From the IMG/VR virus record IMGVR_UViG_3300046170_000248, positions 1 through 37,959 of that record: 37,959 bases of DNA; one strand, written 5' to 3'. The stretch is from a virus. Made by a program: the position numbers and the translations under genes. The notes beneath the pieces are model-generated. The model saw only the letters and a program-made list of their open reading frames with translations, was not told the DNA's origin and ran no database searches. Shown here piece by piece: positions 23,543 to 31,730 of this stretch. Positions within the stretch are counted from its first letter, which is position 1. The number at the start of each line of letters is the position of its first letter.

Positions 23543-23825
23543 TTATCGCTTACGCTTAATTGCTTTGACCCGACGAGGTTTACCCGCTGGTTGACCTAGC
23601 TTTTTCTTTTGTGCTATACGTGATCTTTTTTGACTGGATGAAATTTCGCTTGCAGTGGCAGGTGTCTTTTTGCTCACACGCTTTGATGGCCTGACAGTAT
23701 GGTGTTCCTCGCTTTTCGCCCTTCCGTCTTCCGCAGGGCTTCCCCGAACGGACATCTACCCAATCCTCTTTGAACCATCTCTTGAGCGCGGCTCCTGATT
23801 TTGTCTTTCGAACTGCTGCTGCCAT
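23543..23825 (-). CDS. Small basic protein (DUF5872-like), frameshifted
   Basis: Rejoined length is about 94 residues. The first frame has KSGAALKRWFKEDWVDVRSG then CGRRKGEKRGTPYC. After a shift near 23690 the rest is RPSKRVSKKTPATASE and a Lys/Arg-rich tail KKLGQPAGKPRRVKAIKRKR. This pattern is shared by small basic proteins in many aquatic phages; role unknown. The two Cys could bind metal. It starts within the previous stop (TAATG). Confidence 0.65.
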
Positions 23826-23959
23826 TACTTTGCACTCTTTCTTTTACCCCGCTTCTTGGCTGCCGCCTTACGGCATTTGGCAATTGCACCACTAGCGTAG
23901 GCAGAGGGGAAAACCTTATACCTAGATTTTACTTTTTTGTAACAAGCGTCCTTGGGCAT
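23825..23959 (-). CDS. Tiny basic protein (KDACYKKVKSRY family)
   Basis: Encodes 44 residues: MPKDACYKKVKSRYKVFPSA then AYASGAIAKCRK and a basic tail. I recognise this very conserved motif from many phage genomes, where it sits with other small basic proteins near structural genes. Strong positive charge suggests nucleic-acid or virion-interior binding. Its stop overlaps the next start. Confidence 0.7.
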   Translation of the reverse strand: MPKDACYKKVKSRYKVFPSAYASGAIAKCRKAAAKKRGKRKSAK

Positions 23960-23963
23960 ATCT

Positions 23964-24362
23964 TTATTTGATTTGAGATGAACCAAAGTAGAAGCCTACG
24001 ATGGCTAAGGCAGTTTGCCTAATTTCTGGTAGGATGACGAAGCCTTGTATGGTGTCCCATTTAACGCCCTTGAATAGCCCTAGAAAGCCGTTTGTCTCTC
24101 TACCTACGCTTACCCCTACGTCTGTCCACGCAAAGACGAATGGGGCTACTATAATGGCAAAGACGGTGGATACAACCAGGAACCTACGAACTAATACACC
24201 ACCCTCACGCTTTGCCGCCGCATCAGCCGACGCATCTGCCCCTTGTTGCTTACCAATCATACGCTCAAACTGACGAGCTTGGTTTTCCATCTGTGCGCCA
24301 ACTAGCTTCATTACGAAACCACTTACGCCTCCTCCGAGCATTGCTATTAGTTCTGGTGTCAT
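23964..24362 (-). CDS. Holin-like membrane protein
   Basis: Encodes 132 residues. A hydrophobic N-terminal helix (MLGGGVSGFVMKLVG), a charged central helix (QARQFERMIGKQQ), then a membrane span (FLVVSTVFAIIVAPFVFAW) and a C-terminal one (TALAIVGFYFGSSQIK). It resembles small membrane proteins with the GFVILPE...FYFG ending found next to lysis genes. It is probably a holin or holin partner, acting in the inner membrane. It lies one base from the small holin-like gene upstream. Confidence 0.6.
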   Translation of the reverse strand: MTPELIAMLGGGVSGFVMKLVGAQMENQARQFERMIGKQQGADASADAAAKREGGVLVRRFLVVSTVFAIIVAPFVFAWTDVGVSVGRETNGFLGLFKGVKWDTIQGFVILPEIRQTALAIVGFYFGSSQIK

Positions 24363-24363
24363 A

Positions 24364-24528
24364 TTATTTATTCTTCAGTTCCTTGATTACCTTAATGGCC
24401 GATGCAGTCATATAGACAAAAGTGGCAAGACCTACTACAAATCCTAATACTTCATTTACTGGTGCTAGTTCAATGGTGGCGATAAATCCTCCTGTTCCTA
24501 TTGTTGATTTGTAGATGATGTCTTCCAT
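24364..24528 (-). CDS. Small holin-like protein
   Basis: Encodes 54 residues from ATG 24528 (MEDIIYKSTIGTGG). One or two hydrophobic segments (IGTGGFIATI and VLGFVVGLATFVYMTASAI) end with a basic tail KVIKELKNK, the usual arrangement of small holins. An upstream in-frame ATG at 24558 overlaps the previous gene and is rejected. Confidence 0.6.
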   Translation of the reverse strand: MEDIIYKSTIGTGGFIATIELAPVNEVLGFVVGLATFVYMTASAIKVIKELKNK

Positions 24529-24532
24529 ATCT

Positions 24533-24745
24533 TTACTTCTTGATTGATCTCTGACCACTGCAACCCCAAGCTTTACGACGAACCTTTACCTTGGGTGTGC
24601 GCTTTTGGCTTACGGTTCTAGCGCAATAAGCATTACCACGCTTCGTGCCGGGGCTACTAATACGTTTGATGGTCTTACCCTTACTACGGTAAGTTGTTCC
24701 ATCTCCATACTTTTGTTGGGCTGTTTTCTTCTTCTTGGCTGGCAT
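24533..24745 (-). CDS. Small basic protein with Cys residues
   Basis: Encodes 70 residues: MPAKKKKTAQQKYGDGTTYR, then SSPGTKRGNAYCARTVSQ and a basic end with WGCSGQRS. The central KRGNAYC resembles the KRGTPYC of the gene at 23543-23825, so the two may be distant relatives. Very high Lys/Arg suggests nucleic-acid binding or packaging inside the particle. Function unknown. Confidence 0.65.
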   Translation of the reverse strand: MPAKKKKTAQQKYGDGTTYRSKGKTIKRISSPGTKRGNAYCARTVSQKRTPKVKVRRKAWGCSGQRSIKK

Positions 24746-24753
24746 GGTTTTAA

Positions 24754-24861
24754 TTAGTATTTACGTTTGCCTTTGACGGGACGATTACCCTTGGTGTTGC
24801 TCTTGCCATACATACCTTTGGACTTACCTTTGAGGCACATTCTTTTGTTCTCGCTATACAT
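24754..24861 (-). CDS. Tiny basic peptide
   Basis: Encodes 35 residues: MYSENKRMCLKGKSKGMYGK then a Lys/Arg/Asn tail ending KRKY. It follows AATT before the ATG, like other leftward genes, and belongs to the cluster of small basic proteins. Its shortness makes it less certain, but composition and place agree. Confidence 0.5.
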   Translation of the reverse strand: MYSENKRMCLKGKSKGMYGKSNTKGNRPVKGKRKY

Positions 24862-24880
24862 AATTACTTTGGGTTGGGGT

Positions 24881-25118
24881 TTATAGATCGCCTGGTTGTT
24901 CGACGGGTAAATACGTGTCCACTACGCTAGCTTCCTCAAGCTCGTCTAGGTCATACTCCGAAACATCCAATGCCCACTCACCGTCAGCAGTAGGAACTGG
25001 CTTAGTCAACCAGCGTGTGCCTGTGCCTTCCGTCCAGTAAGCAAAGCCAATGTCTCTGCCCTCTTCGTCTGCACGGTCACAAGCGTCTTTTTCAGTTGGG
25101 TAGATTAGATAAGGGCAT
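24881..25118 (-). CDS. Small conserved phage protein (frameshifted)
   Basis: The ATG overlaps the stop of the fibre gene (TAATG). After about three codons a one-base shift is needed, then the frame reads LIYPTEKDACDRADEEG, WTEGTGTRWLTKPVPTADG and ends VEQPGDL. Total about 79 residues, acidic. The YPTE...A start and the W-L-KP core resemble a small protein common after phage tail genes; role unknown. Confidence 0.6.
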
Positions 25119-28102
25119 TAGTAGATGTCGTATTGGTTGTTAATGTTAGCTTCGATGGCTGCACGGTTGGCTGACTGGTCGGAGTCATAGAAGATAACTT
25201 CCTTGATTGGTGCGGAGTAGTGGCGACTTGGCTGATATGTATATTCACATCCAATACGTAGCTTCCTGCGGTTTATCTTGTTGCTGTAGGGTTCAATCAT
25301 ACTAGTATTAGTTGTCCCCTCTACGCTATCTACGCTGATTGTTCCGTTCGGCACATTTAATATCGAAGTAACTAAATTTTCACTAGGGCTAAAATCTTTG
25401 TTTGCGGTTGAAAGAGCAGAGCTACCTAAGGCTTGAGTCAATAATCTTGCACCCGCTCCGCTGTCAAAACCAAGCACCCACCCCCCATAAGCTGTTGAAG
25501 AAGGAACAACGGAGCCAGCAGAAACTGCTATTTCTCTTGAAGCTGGTTTAATTCCTGTTAAAACCGTAAACAAAGATAACTCGCTTATATTACAAAGGTC
25601 ACTGTTGTTGGTTTCTAGGAAATCATCCGTCCCATCAAAATCAATCCCACCACTCACAAGCACACCAGCATCAACAATCTTAGGCTGACTTCCAGACACC
25701 TGCTGAACAGCATCATTGCCGTTTCCTGACTGGTCATACCAAGTCTCCACAAAGCCGTCCACTTGGTCATACCCTGTGTCTACTCCAGATGGGAGGTCAA
25801 TGCTGTAGGTCTCTCCGATGTTAGCTTCTATGGCTGTTCGGTTGTCCGATTGGTCGGAGTTGTAGATGATGATTTCTTGGATGGAGCCGTCTACGGGATT
25901 CGTTGCACCGCCGATGCTATTTGCATTGAAGGCATCACTATTGGTAGCTGTAGCGGATGCAACGCCTTGAGTGAAAAATCCTAAAGTATTGGATGCTCGA
26001 TTTGCCGAATAAAGAAAAGCTCCTGAAGTTGATACAGTAGCGTTAAGTGCGGGTTGTGCAGCTGAACCACCGCTTGCTCTAAAGAAACCAGTCGTGGCGT
26101 TAGCAATGCCGAAGCCTTCAGAGTAACCATCTACCTCGCCGAGTATTCTTTCTTGACCAGATACTGAATCAAACTGAACAACGCTAAAGATAGCAAGGTC
26201 AGTAGCATTGAGTGCAGTGAAATCTAGCTGGTCATCAGCCCCGTCAAAGTCCAGACCACCCGTCACCAGACTACCACCATCAACAATCTTAGGTTGACTT
26301 GCGTCTACCGCCTGAGTTGCGTGATTAGTATTACCTGACTGGTCATACCAAGTTTTAACAAATCCATCATTCGAGAACGAAGCAAGGGTAATCCCGTAGT
26401 GGTCACCAATGTTCTCCTCAATGGCTCTGAGCTTGTCCGATTGGTCGGAGTCGTAGATGATGAACTCAGCTACGGTTGTATTAGCCTCATTACCTAATGA
26501 GCTGGGTATAGTTAAACTGGATGTTCCTGCATATAAACCAACAGACGAGGTGTCTGTCAATACTGTGCCATTTATATCAAGGCGTATAGCATTTGTAGTT
26601 CCGTTAAACGACCCAGCTATAATGGCAGCTGTATCGGCAGAGATAGCAGATGCTGAAGATGCAATTGTATCAAAAGTAGAAGATGAACCTGTCGAATATA
26701 CCCTATGCTCAACCTTCCCGTCTGATTTCATCCGAACAAAAAATTCACGATTACTTCCAGTTCCTTTGCCCAAGAAACCAGCATTATCCTCAATTGTCTT
26801 AACCGTGTAAACCCCAGCAAAAGTATAATCTGTCAAAGATGAATTAAGGGAAGTTAAGAAATCATCAACACCATCAAAGTCCAGACCACCAGAAACCAAA
26901 GACCCAGCATCAACAATCTTAGGCTGACTTGCGTCTGTCCCTTGAGTTGCGTGGTTGGCGTTGCCTGATTGGTCATACCATTTGGCTACGAAGCCGCTAG
27001 CTGATGTGACAACATATGAGCCACTAGCAATAGCGAGAGTGTCACCTACGACTCTTCCTGTTGAGCTGGTTACGTATAAAGTGAGGGAAGTAGCATCTTG
27101 TGTAGCTACGAAAGAACCAGAAATCGTGTGCCAATTATCTGCACTAGGAATACTCTGTTCAGAGTGTCCTATTGCTGTATTTCCGCTTCTAATTGTAAGG
27201 GCGGGGAGCGTTCCTGTGTTGTCCGAAGGCCAGTAAACGACAAAGCTATAAGTTACCGTGTCTCCTTCTGCTATTGTAGTAGTTGATGCAAAATTTAGAC
27301 CCTGAAGACCGCCCCCATCAAATGTAGAATACAGTACGTCAGTCTTCCCGTCTAGCGTTTCTCCATATGTAAATGTAGAACCACTGATTGTGCTTTCAAA
27401 TCCTCCAGAATCAACGGGAAATGAAGTCTCATCGATTAAAGTAATATCCTCAGTAACCCAATCCTCTAGTGTCCCATCAGCAACCTCAGCCGCAGTAAAG
27501 GAATCCTCTTCGCCGTCACTAGAACGTCTTACTTCCACTACGCTACCCGTGAAGCTAGAGCTAAGGTTACGGAGGCTATAAGCAGCGGCGGCTCCGCTAG
27601 ATGTGTCCAAGGGCAAATCATCAGCAAAGCTAGTATTGACCCAATCGGTCAGTGTATTGTCGGATACTTCAGTAGCATCGAAATCCCGTGTAGACCCATC
27701 CGTGTTACGACGAACTTCTACTACGTCACCCGCATAGGAGTCACTAAGGTTACGAAGGCTGTAGGCGGCGGCGGCTTCTACTAGGTCACCTGTGCGCTCA
27801 CCATTGGCATCAAGCTCACGAATGTCTAGGGGTGGGACAATCTGTCCGTTCACCCAATTTACCATTGCACCATCTGTAATGTTGTCAGCAGTAAAGTCCT
27901 TCTCTGCATTGTCGCTTGCTCGTCTTACACGAACAACAGAAGAAGCAATCTTCGACAGTCGGCGTAGGCTGTAAGCAGCGGCGGCACCAGCATAGGTATC
28001 AAGTAAGCCGGTAAACAATGGATAAAACTTAGGACGCGCACCACGGAACTGTGCTTTAACCTGTCCAAAACTTCTGCGAAATCGGTATCTTCCAAAACCC
28101 AT
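25118..28102 (-). CDS. Modular fibre/adhesin with triple AYSLR and triple LamG-like modules
   Basis: Encodes 994 residues. Residues ~38-230 hold three copies of an AAAYSLRxL...VVxVRR...DWV unit (starts near 38, 107 and 167), related to arabinofuranosidase-B-like modules in phage proteins. Then come three concanavalin/LamG-like modules, each opening with FVxxWYDQSGN (about residues 370, 580 and 782), followed by SQPKIVD, GGxDFDGxDD, and closing with YxSDQSxxRxAIExNI. These folds bind sugars, so this is probably the receptor-binding or polysaccharide-binding tail protein. The first 35 residues are basic and may anchor it. It begins after the adaptor gene (ATTAGT spacer). Confidence 0.75.
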   Translation of the reverse strand: MGFGRYRFRRSFGQVKAQFRGARPKFYPLFTGLLDTYAGAAAAYSLRRLSKIASSVVRVRRASDNAEKDFTADNITDGAMVNWVNGQIVPPLDIRELDANGERTGDLVEAAAAYSLRNLSDSYAGDVVEVRRNTDGSTRDFDATEVSDNTLTDWVNTSFADDLPLDTSSGAAAAYSLRNLSSSFTGSVVEVRRSSDGEEDSFTAAEVADGTLEDWVTEDITLIDETSFPVDSGGFESTISGSTFTYGETLDGKTDVLYSTFDGGGLQGLNFASTTTIAEGDTVTYSFVVYWPSDNTGTLPALTIRSGNTAIGHSEQSIPSADNWHTISGSFVATQDATSLTLYVTSSTGRVVGDTLAIASGSYVVTSASGFVAKWYDQSGNANHATQGTDASQPKIVDAGSLVSGGLDFDGVDDFLTSLNSSLTDYTFAGVYTVKTIEDNAGFLGKGTGSNREFFVRMKSDGKVEHRVYSTGSSSTFDTIASSASAISADTAAIIAGSFNGTTNAIRLDINGTVLTDTSSVGLYAGTSSLTIPSSLGNEANTTVAEFIIYDSDQSDKLRAIEENIGDHYGITLASFSNDGFVKTWYDQSGNTNHATQAVDASQPKIVDGGSLVTGGLDFDGADDQLDFTALNATDLAIFSVVQFDSVSGQERILGEVDGYSEGFGIANATTGFFRASGGSAAQPALNATVSTSGAFLYSANRASNTLGFFTQGVASATATNSDAFNANSIGGATNPVDGSIQEIIIYNSDQSDNRTAIEANIGETYSIDLPSGVDTGYDQVDGFVETWYDQSGNGNDAVQQVSGSQPKIVDAGVLVSGGIDFDGTDDFLETNNSDLCNISELSLFTVLTGIKPASREIAVSAGSVVPSSTAYGGWVLGFDSGAGARLLTQALGSSALSTANKDFSPSENLVTSILNVPNGTISVDSVEGTTNTSMIEPYSNKINRRKLRIGCEYTYQPSRHYSAPIKEVIFYDSDQSANRAAIEANINNQYDIY

Positions 28103-28103
28103 A

Positions 28104-28992
28104 TTAGTGTATGCTTACGTCTTGATTGTAATAAGTCCGAAAGCGTTGTGCTATCGTCTTGTAAATTCCTTGTCTGTTGATCTTGAGCAATGCTTGCTCC
28201 CTCACACGCTCAACCTCGCTAATAGCAATTGGTTGGTAACTGTCACTTTGTCTTTGTGACTGCATGAAACTACGTGCTGCGCTATAAGCCATAAACTCAA
28301 ACCACTCGGAAGGGACATCTGATGTTGTGCCACTTGTGCCATCTCCGTATGTAGTGTTGAAAGACTTCTTGAATGCCATATACACAATGTCCTGACTTGA
28401 GTCAGTTACACGTATGCCATTCTGATCTGGGTAGGCTGTTCCCATTGTTGGGTTAGCACCAGACCATTTCTTACCATTCCAGTGTCCAATGTATTCCCCT
28501 ATCTCTGATAGGGCTTGCACTATTGGTGCTGGTGATTCGCCACTTTGAGCACTCCAACCAGACTCTGGTGGAACGGTTGATCCAGAACCTGAAGCAGAGT
28601 AAAAAGTCAAGCCCAGTTGCATCCTCTAGCTCATGTTCGCCAAGTTCGGTTGTTCTAATGTTAAATAATGCACTTACGCCATCGTCTCCATACTTTGTGT
28701 ATTTAGGAAATCCACCATCATCGCCGTTGCGAACATAGAGACCATTAACCTCATTTGTTCCAGCACCATACACATTAAAGCTATCCTCTGAATAGCTTAC
28801 ATAACCACGCTCTACTGTCCTTGGCTCTAATACTAGAAACCGTTCCCACCAGGGATTCTCAAGATACAGTTGCCGAGCCGCTGAGTTAAGAAGGAATGCA
28901 ACCTGTGTTGCGTCATCACCAGATAAAGCACAACCACAGCGGGCTGCGGTCAATCCAATAAGTTCAGTCCATGTGCGTGTGCCTTGTGCCAT
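28104..28992 (-). CDS. Head-tail adaptor/completion-like protein (frameshifted)
   Basis: About 296 residues once rejoined across a T-run at about 28605 (DATGLDF to LTFYSASGSG). N-terminus: LIGLTAARCGCALSGDDATQ and an ENPWWERF segment. C-terminus: VPSEWFEFMAYSAARSFMQS then a basic helix (RVREQALLKINRQG). This matches phage adaptor or tail-tubular proteins that sit between portal and tail. Its place after the capsid agrees. Confidence 0.6.
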
Positions 28993-28993
28993 A

Positions 28994-29282
28994 TTATGCT
29001 AGTGATGCTTGTTTAAAAGATTTATCAAAGATGTATTTATCAAAGTCTGAATTACCACCCATACGCATCCACTGCCTCGCACTCCTTGCGCGCCAGCATA
29101 TAGTGGAATTGATCCATAGACTTACCCTTGCGGAGAGTTGCGGGGTCTACGAAGTTGCGGTAATAGTATTGTAATGTTCGCTCGTCATTGGCCTGTATGC
29201 CTCGGATGAGAGCGAGCTTCTCCATTGGAGGAAGAGCGTCGAGCTTTTCCTTCGGGGTTAAGGGTTTCTTCTTTATTGCCAT
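28994..29282 (-). CDS. Small hypothetical protein (frameshifted)
   Basis: The first frame gives 76 residues (MAIKKKPLTPKEKLDALPP, then DERTLQYYYRNFVDPATL) ending at a stop in GGGTGG. Removing one G continues GGNSDFDKYIFDKSF and ends at 28994, two bases before the next ATG, which removes an otherwise odd gap. Total about 95 residues. Between capsid and adaptor; perhaps a head-completion factor. Confidence 0.55.
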
Positions 29283-29299
29283 TATGCAGGTAGTGGACT

Positions 29300-29343
29300 A
29301 AAAAGAGGGCGATGTCAAGTCAGTGCTACTTAACACCGCCCTC
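29300..29343 (-). terminator. Terminator after capsid gene
   Basis: On the - strand GAGGGCG (29343-29337) pairs with CGCCCTC (29311-29305), the loop itself forms GTG-TTAAGTAG-CAC, and TTTTT follows (29304-29300). It would make the capsid the end of an abundant short transcript, with reduced readthrough to tail genes. Confidence 0.75.
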
Positions 29344-29367
29344 GCAGATAGTCGCTAATCTAAACGA

Positions 29368-30324
29368 TTAGGCTTCGTCAGAGAACTTGATCTTACCAAG
29401 ACCATTGGGGCCTTGAGAGAGAGTAGTTCCGTATAGGTCACAAGCACCCTTGGAGCCTACGCCACGACCTTCATACTCCTCGGAGCCTTCACCATACAGT
29501 TCGCCCCACTCAAGATAGCGAGGATCGATTACGTAGCCACGGTCAACCGAAGGCATACATGCAGGGTTACCGTTGATGATCTTGACCGTTCCGAAGTCGG
29601 AGTCATACATTTCAACAGTGTAAGGAATGACAGCAGTGCCATTCATGTTGTAGTCGATTTGGCTAGCTGCACCAGCAGTGCGTGTGAACTGCTCAACGAT
29701 GTGAGAGCGTAGTCCTGTGCCAGCAACCAAGTGTAGGTCGAGGAACTCACCACCTTGACCGAACATTGAAGCAAGAACTGCATTGAATGCAGCATCGTCA
29801 AAGTCAGCTTTAGTGCCACCATAAATAGAAGCGGCAGGTGTGCGGTAAGCGGCGGCGAAGTCAGTGTTAGCAGAATCGGTGATGTCACCAAGACCAGCAG
29901 TTACACCAGCAGTTGTACCAGGGACGTCGGCAGTCTTGCCTTGGTCACCACAAACAACTGTTTCTTTGTCGCGCATAAGCTCTTTAAGAGCCTTCTCGGA
30001 AGCACCAGCTTTGTCTGCAACAACAGCAGAGTTGTGGGCTTCTTGTTCTTTGGTTACTTGCCACTCACGAACGAGACGTTGTGCTTGACCTGTGTATTCA
30101 CCAACAGCGGCGAACTTGTCAACACCAGTGTCTGTTGCAGTGCCTTCGATGTGACCAGTAGCCACAGGAGCTGCAAGAGAGTCCATCAATACGACGGGAC
30201 GCTTGTTGCTGATTTGACGGGTAGGAAGCAATCCGCAAACGGGAGCTTGAGTTGCAGCGATGACTGTAGCAAGTTGCTTGAGGTCTTCGCGATTACCAGT
30301 TACGTTTGTATCTGTATATGCCAT
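29368..30324 (-). CDS. Major capsid protein (SU10-like)
   Basis: Encodes 318 residues. Order of features: MAYTDTNVTGNREDLKQLA, PVVLMDSLAAP, the GEYTGQAQRLVREWQVTKEQ segment, KALKELMRDKETVVCGDQG, then GAGTGL-type loops. The RDxE and EYTQ-like segments fit the SU10/DUF5309 capsid family of HK97-like fold. It follows the scaffold and is followed by a strong terminator, as expected for the most abundant protein. The leader is AAGATATAAATT before the ATG, without a Shine-Dalgarno site. Confidence 0.8.
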   Translation of the reverse strand: MAYTDTNVTGNREDLKQLATVIAATQAPVCGLLPTRQISNKRPVVLMDSLAAPVATGHIEGTATDTGVDKFAAVGEYTGQAQRLVREWQVTKEQEAHNSAVVADKAGASEKALKELMRDKETVVCGDQGKTADVPGTTAGVTAGLGDITDSANTDFAAAYRTPAASIYGGTKADFDDAAFNAVLASMFGQGGEFLDLHLVAGTGLRSHIVEQFTRTAGAASQIDYNMNGTAVIPYTVEMYDSDFGTVKIINGNPACMPSVDRGYVIDPRYLEWGELYGEGSEEYEGRGVGSKGACDLYGTTLSQGPNGLGKIKFSDEA

Positions 30325-30351
30325 AATTTATATCTTTCTTTGAATTGTTAG

Positions 30352-31416
30352 TTATCGGTTATTAAGGGTTCTTAGTTCACGCATAGCATTTAGCTTTTCT
30401 TGAGGTGAGTAACCACCTCCGCTAACTATCTTACTGAGTTCACTGGCTCTGCCGCTCTTGGCATTGCCGCGCCCATTGGGAGAAGATGGGACTGCATTTG
30501 GTGTTGACTTAGGAGCCTTACGCTTGAGTATGACTTTCTTCTTCTTACTCTTACCATCGTATAGACTTGCCTGTGCCAACAACTCTGCTAGTTCCACCCC
30601 GTATTCAGGAATGAGTGACTTGACTAACTTGAACTTAGGAGACTTGATTAACGCATCGTAGCGTTCTTCAGCCTCCCCTTCGATTCCTAGCTCTGCCTTA
30701 AAGGTGTCAATCTTAGCTTCGACATCACCGGCACTTGCCGACTCCTTCTCTGCTTCTGATCGTTTTTGACGTAGATCAGTAACCTTCTTACGCTCTGCTT
30801 TCACGAAGTTTAATACTTCTTGTGCAGGGTAGAACTTACCGCTCTCGTCTCTGACTCCTTTAATGTCTTTACCAGAAGCCTCGTCATACTCAGTGTCTTG
30901 GTTCAGAATTAACTGATCGTTCCAATACTCTGCGTTTGTCTCGGCTTGCTGTATGCTAGTATCTAGTTCCTCGACGCTTGGGGTTAGTTGACGAAGCTTT
31001 AGGGCTTCCTCTTTCTCTAACCGTTCGGCATCAACTTGAGCTTTTAGTTCCTTAATCTCTAGTCGTTGTTTGGCAAATGCCTTTCGGCTACCAATCTCCA
31101 ACTTTTCGGTTAAGGCTTCCATCTGCTCTTCGCTTAGGTCGTCTAGGTCAAACTCATCTTCCAACTTAGAAAGAACATTGTCTGGTGACTCTTCTTCGTC
31201 TTCGGCTTCCTCTACTTCTGGACTGTCTGGGGCGTCTTCTGTATTGTCTTCGACTACCTCTTCTGACTCGTCCTCGGCTTCTGGGGCTTCTGGCTCTGTT
31301 GCTTCACCTGCTTTAGCCTTCTCTCGATTAGCTCGCGCTTCTTCGATTGTAAGGGGCTTTAGCGTCTCTTGATCTTGTTCGGACTCAAGGTTATCCGTTT
31401 CTGCTATTTGTGTCAT
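30352..31416 (-). CDS. Capsid scaffolding protein
   Basis: Encodes 354 residues. The N-terminal third is extremely acidic (DESEEVVEDNTEDAPDS), followed by coiled coil (LEIKELKAQVDAERLEKEEA) and a basic C-terminus (KSKKKKVILKRKAPK) that would bind the capsid. This charge layout and the place between portal and capsid are typical for scaffolds. A promoter-like motif lies 46 bases upstream. Confidence 0.75.
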   Translation of the reverse strand: MTQIAETDNLESEQDQETLKPLTIEEARANREKAKAGEATEPEAPEAEDESEEVVEDNTEDAPDSPEVEEAEDEEESPDNVLSKLEDEFDLDDLSEEQMEALTEKLEIGSRKAFAKQRLEIKELKAQVDAERLEKEEALKLRQLTPSVEELDTSIQQAETNAEYWNDQLILNQDTEYDEASGKDIKGVRDESGKFYPAQEVLNFVKAERKKVTDLRQKRSEAEKESASAGDVEAKIDTFKAELGIEGEAEERYDALIKSPKFKLVKSLIPEYGVELAELLAQASLYDGKSKKKKVILKRKAPKSTPNAVPSSPNGRGNAKSGRASELSKIVSGGGYSPQEKLNAMRELRTLNNR

Positions 31417-31461
31417 ATATCTACCTAATGATTAACCGACCAAGGTGGGGGTCGTAATCGT

Positions 31462-31485
31462 AGTATAGCACACTACCTTGCGCTC
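31462..31485 (-). promoter_or_regulatory. Late-promoter-like motif before scaffold/capsid
   Basis: Reading leftward: GAGCGCAAGGTA, then GTGTGC, then TATACT, which is an extended -10 (TGC-TATACT). The same 24-bp layout with 19 identical bases occurs before the portal gene at 33860-33837. The GAGCGCAAGGTA core probably replaces a normal -35 as an activator or host-factor site. Confidence 0.5.
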
Positions 31486-31532
31486 ATGATAAATCCTAAT
31501 CTCTACGGCTCAAACTCTTCAGTTGAAACTCG

Positions 31533-31730
31533 TCAAGTATTTGATTTCTGAACGAACTGCGCAGATATGTGACACTTCTTATCGAAGCCTGGATCAGTTC
31601 TAGTGAACTGTGCAGAGATTAACTCGTCTCGCTTATCCTCAAAGTATTCGTAGAACGCACGACCATACTCTGGGTTGTCCCGAAGTAGTTTAATTACGTC
31701 TGCTATTGTCTTCTTAGTTTCCTTACTCAT
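31533..31730 (-). CDS. Small protein after portal
   Basis: Encodes 65 residues: MSKETKKTIADVIKLLRDNP, EYFEDKRDELISAQF, then a second ISAQF near the end. Charged, helical. Overlaps the end of the portal gene (ATGAGTAA). Role unknown; possibly a small head protein. Confidence 0.55.
   Translation of the reverse strand: MSKETKKTIADVIKLLRDNPEYGRAFYEYFEDKRDELISAQFTRTDPGFDKKCHISAQFVQKSNT

Noticed and set aside
25118-28102. Rightward frames of 60-117 codons inside the fibre gene
   Set aside because: They are antisense shadows of repeated protein modules.
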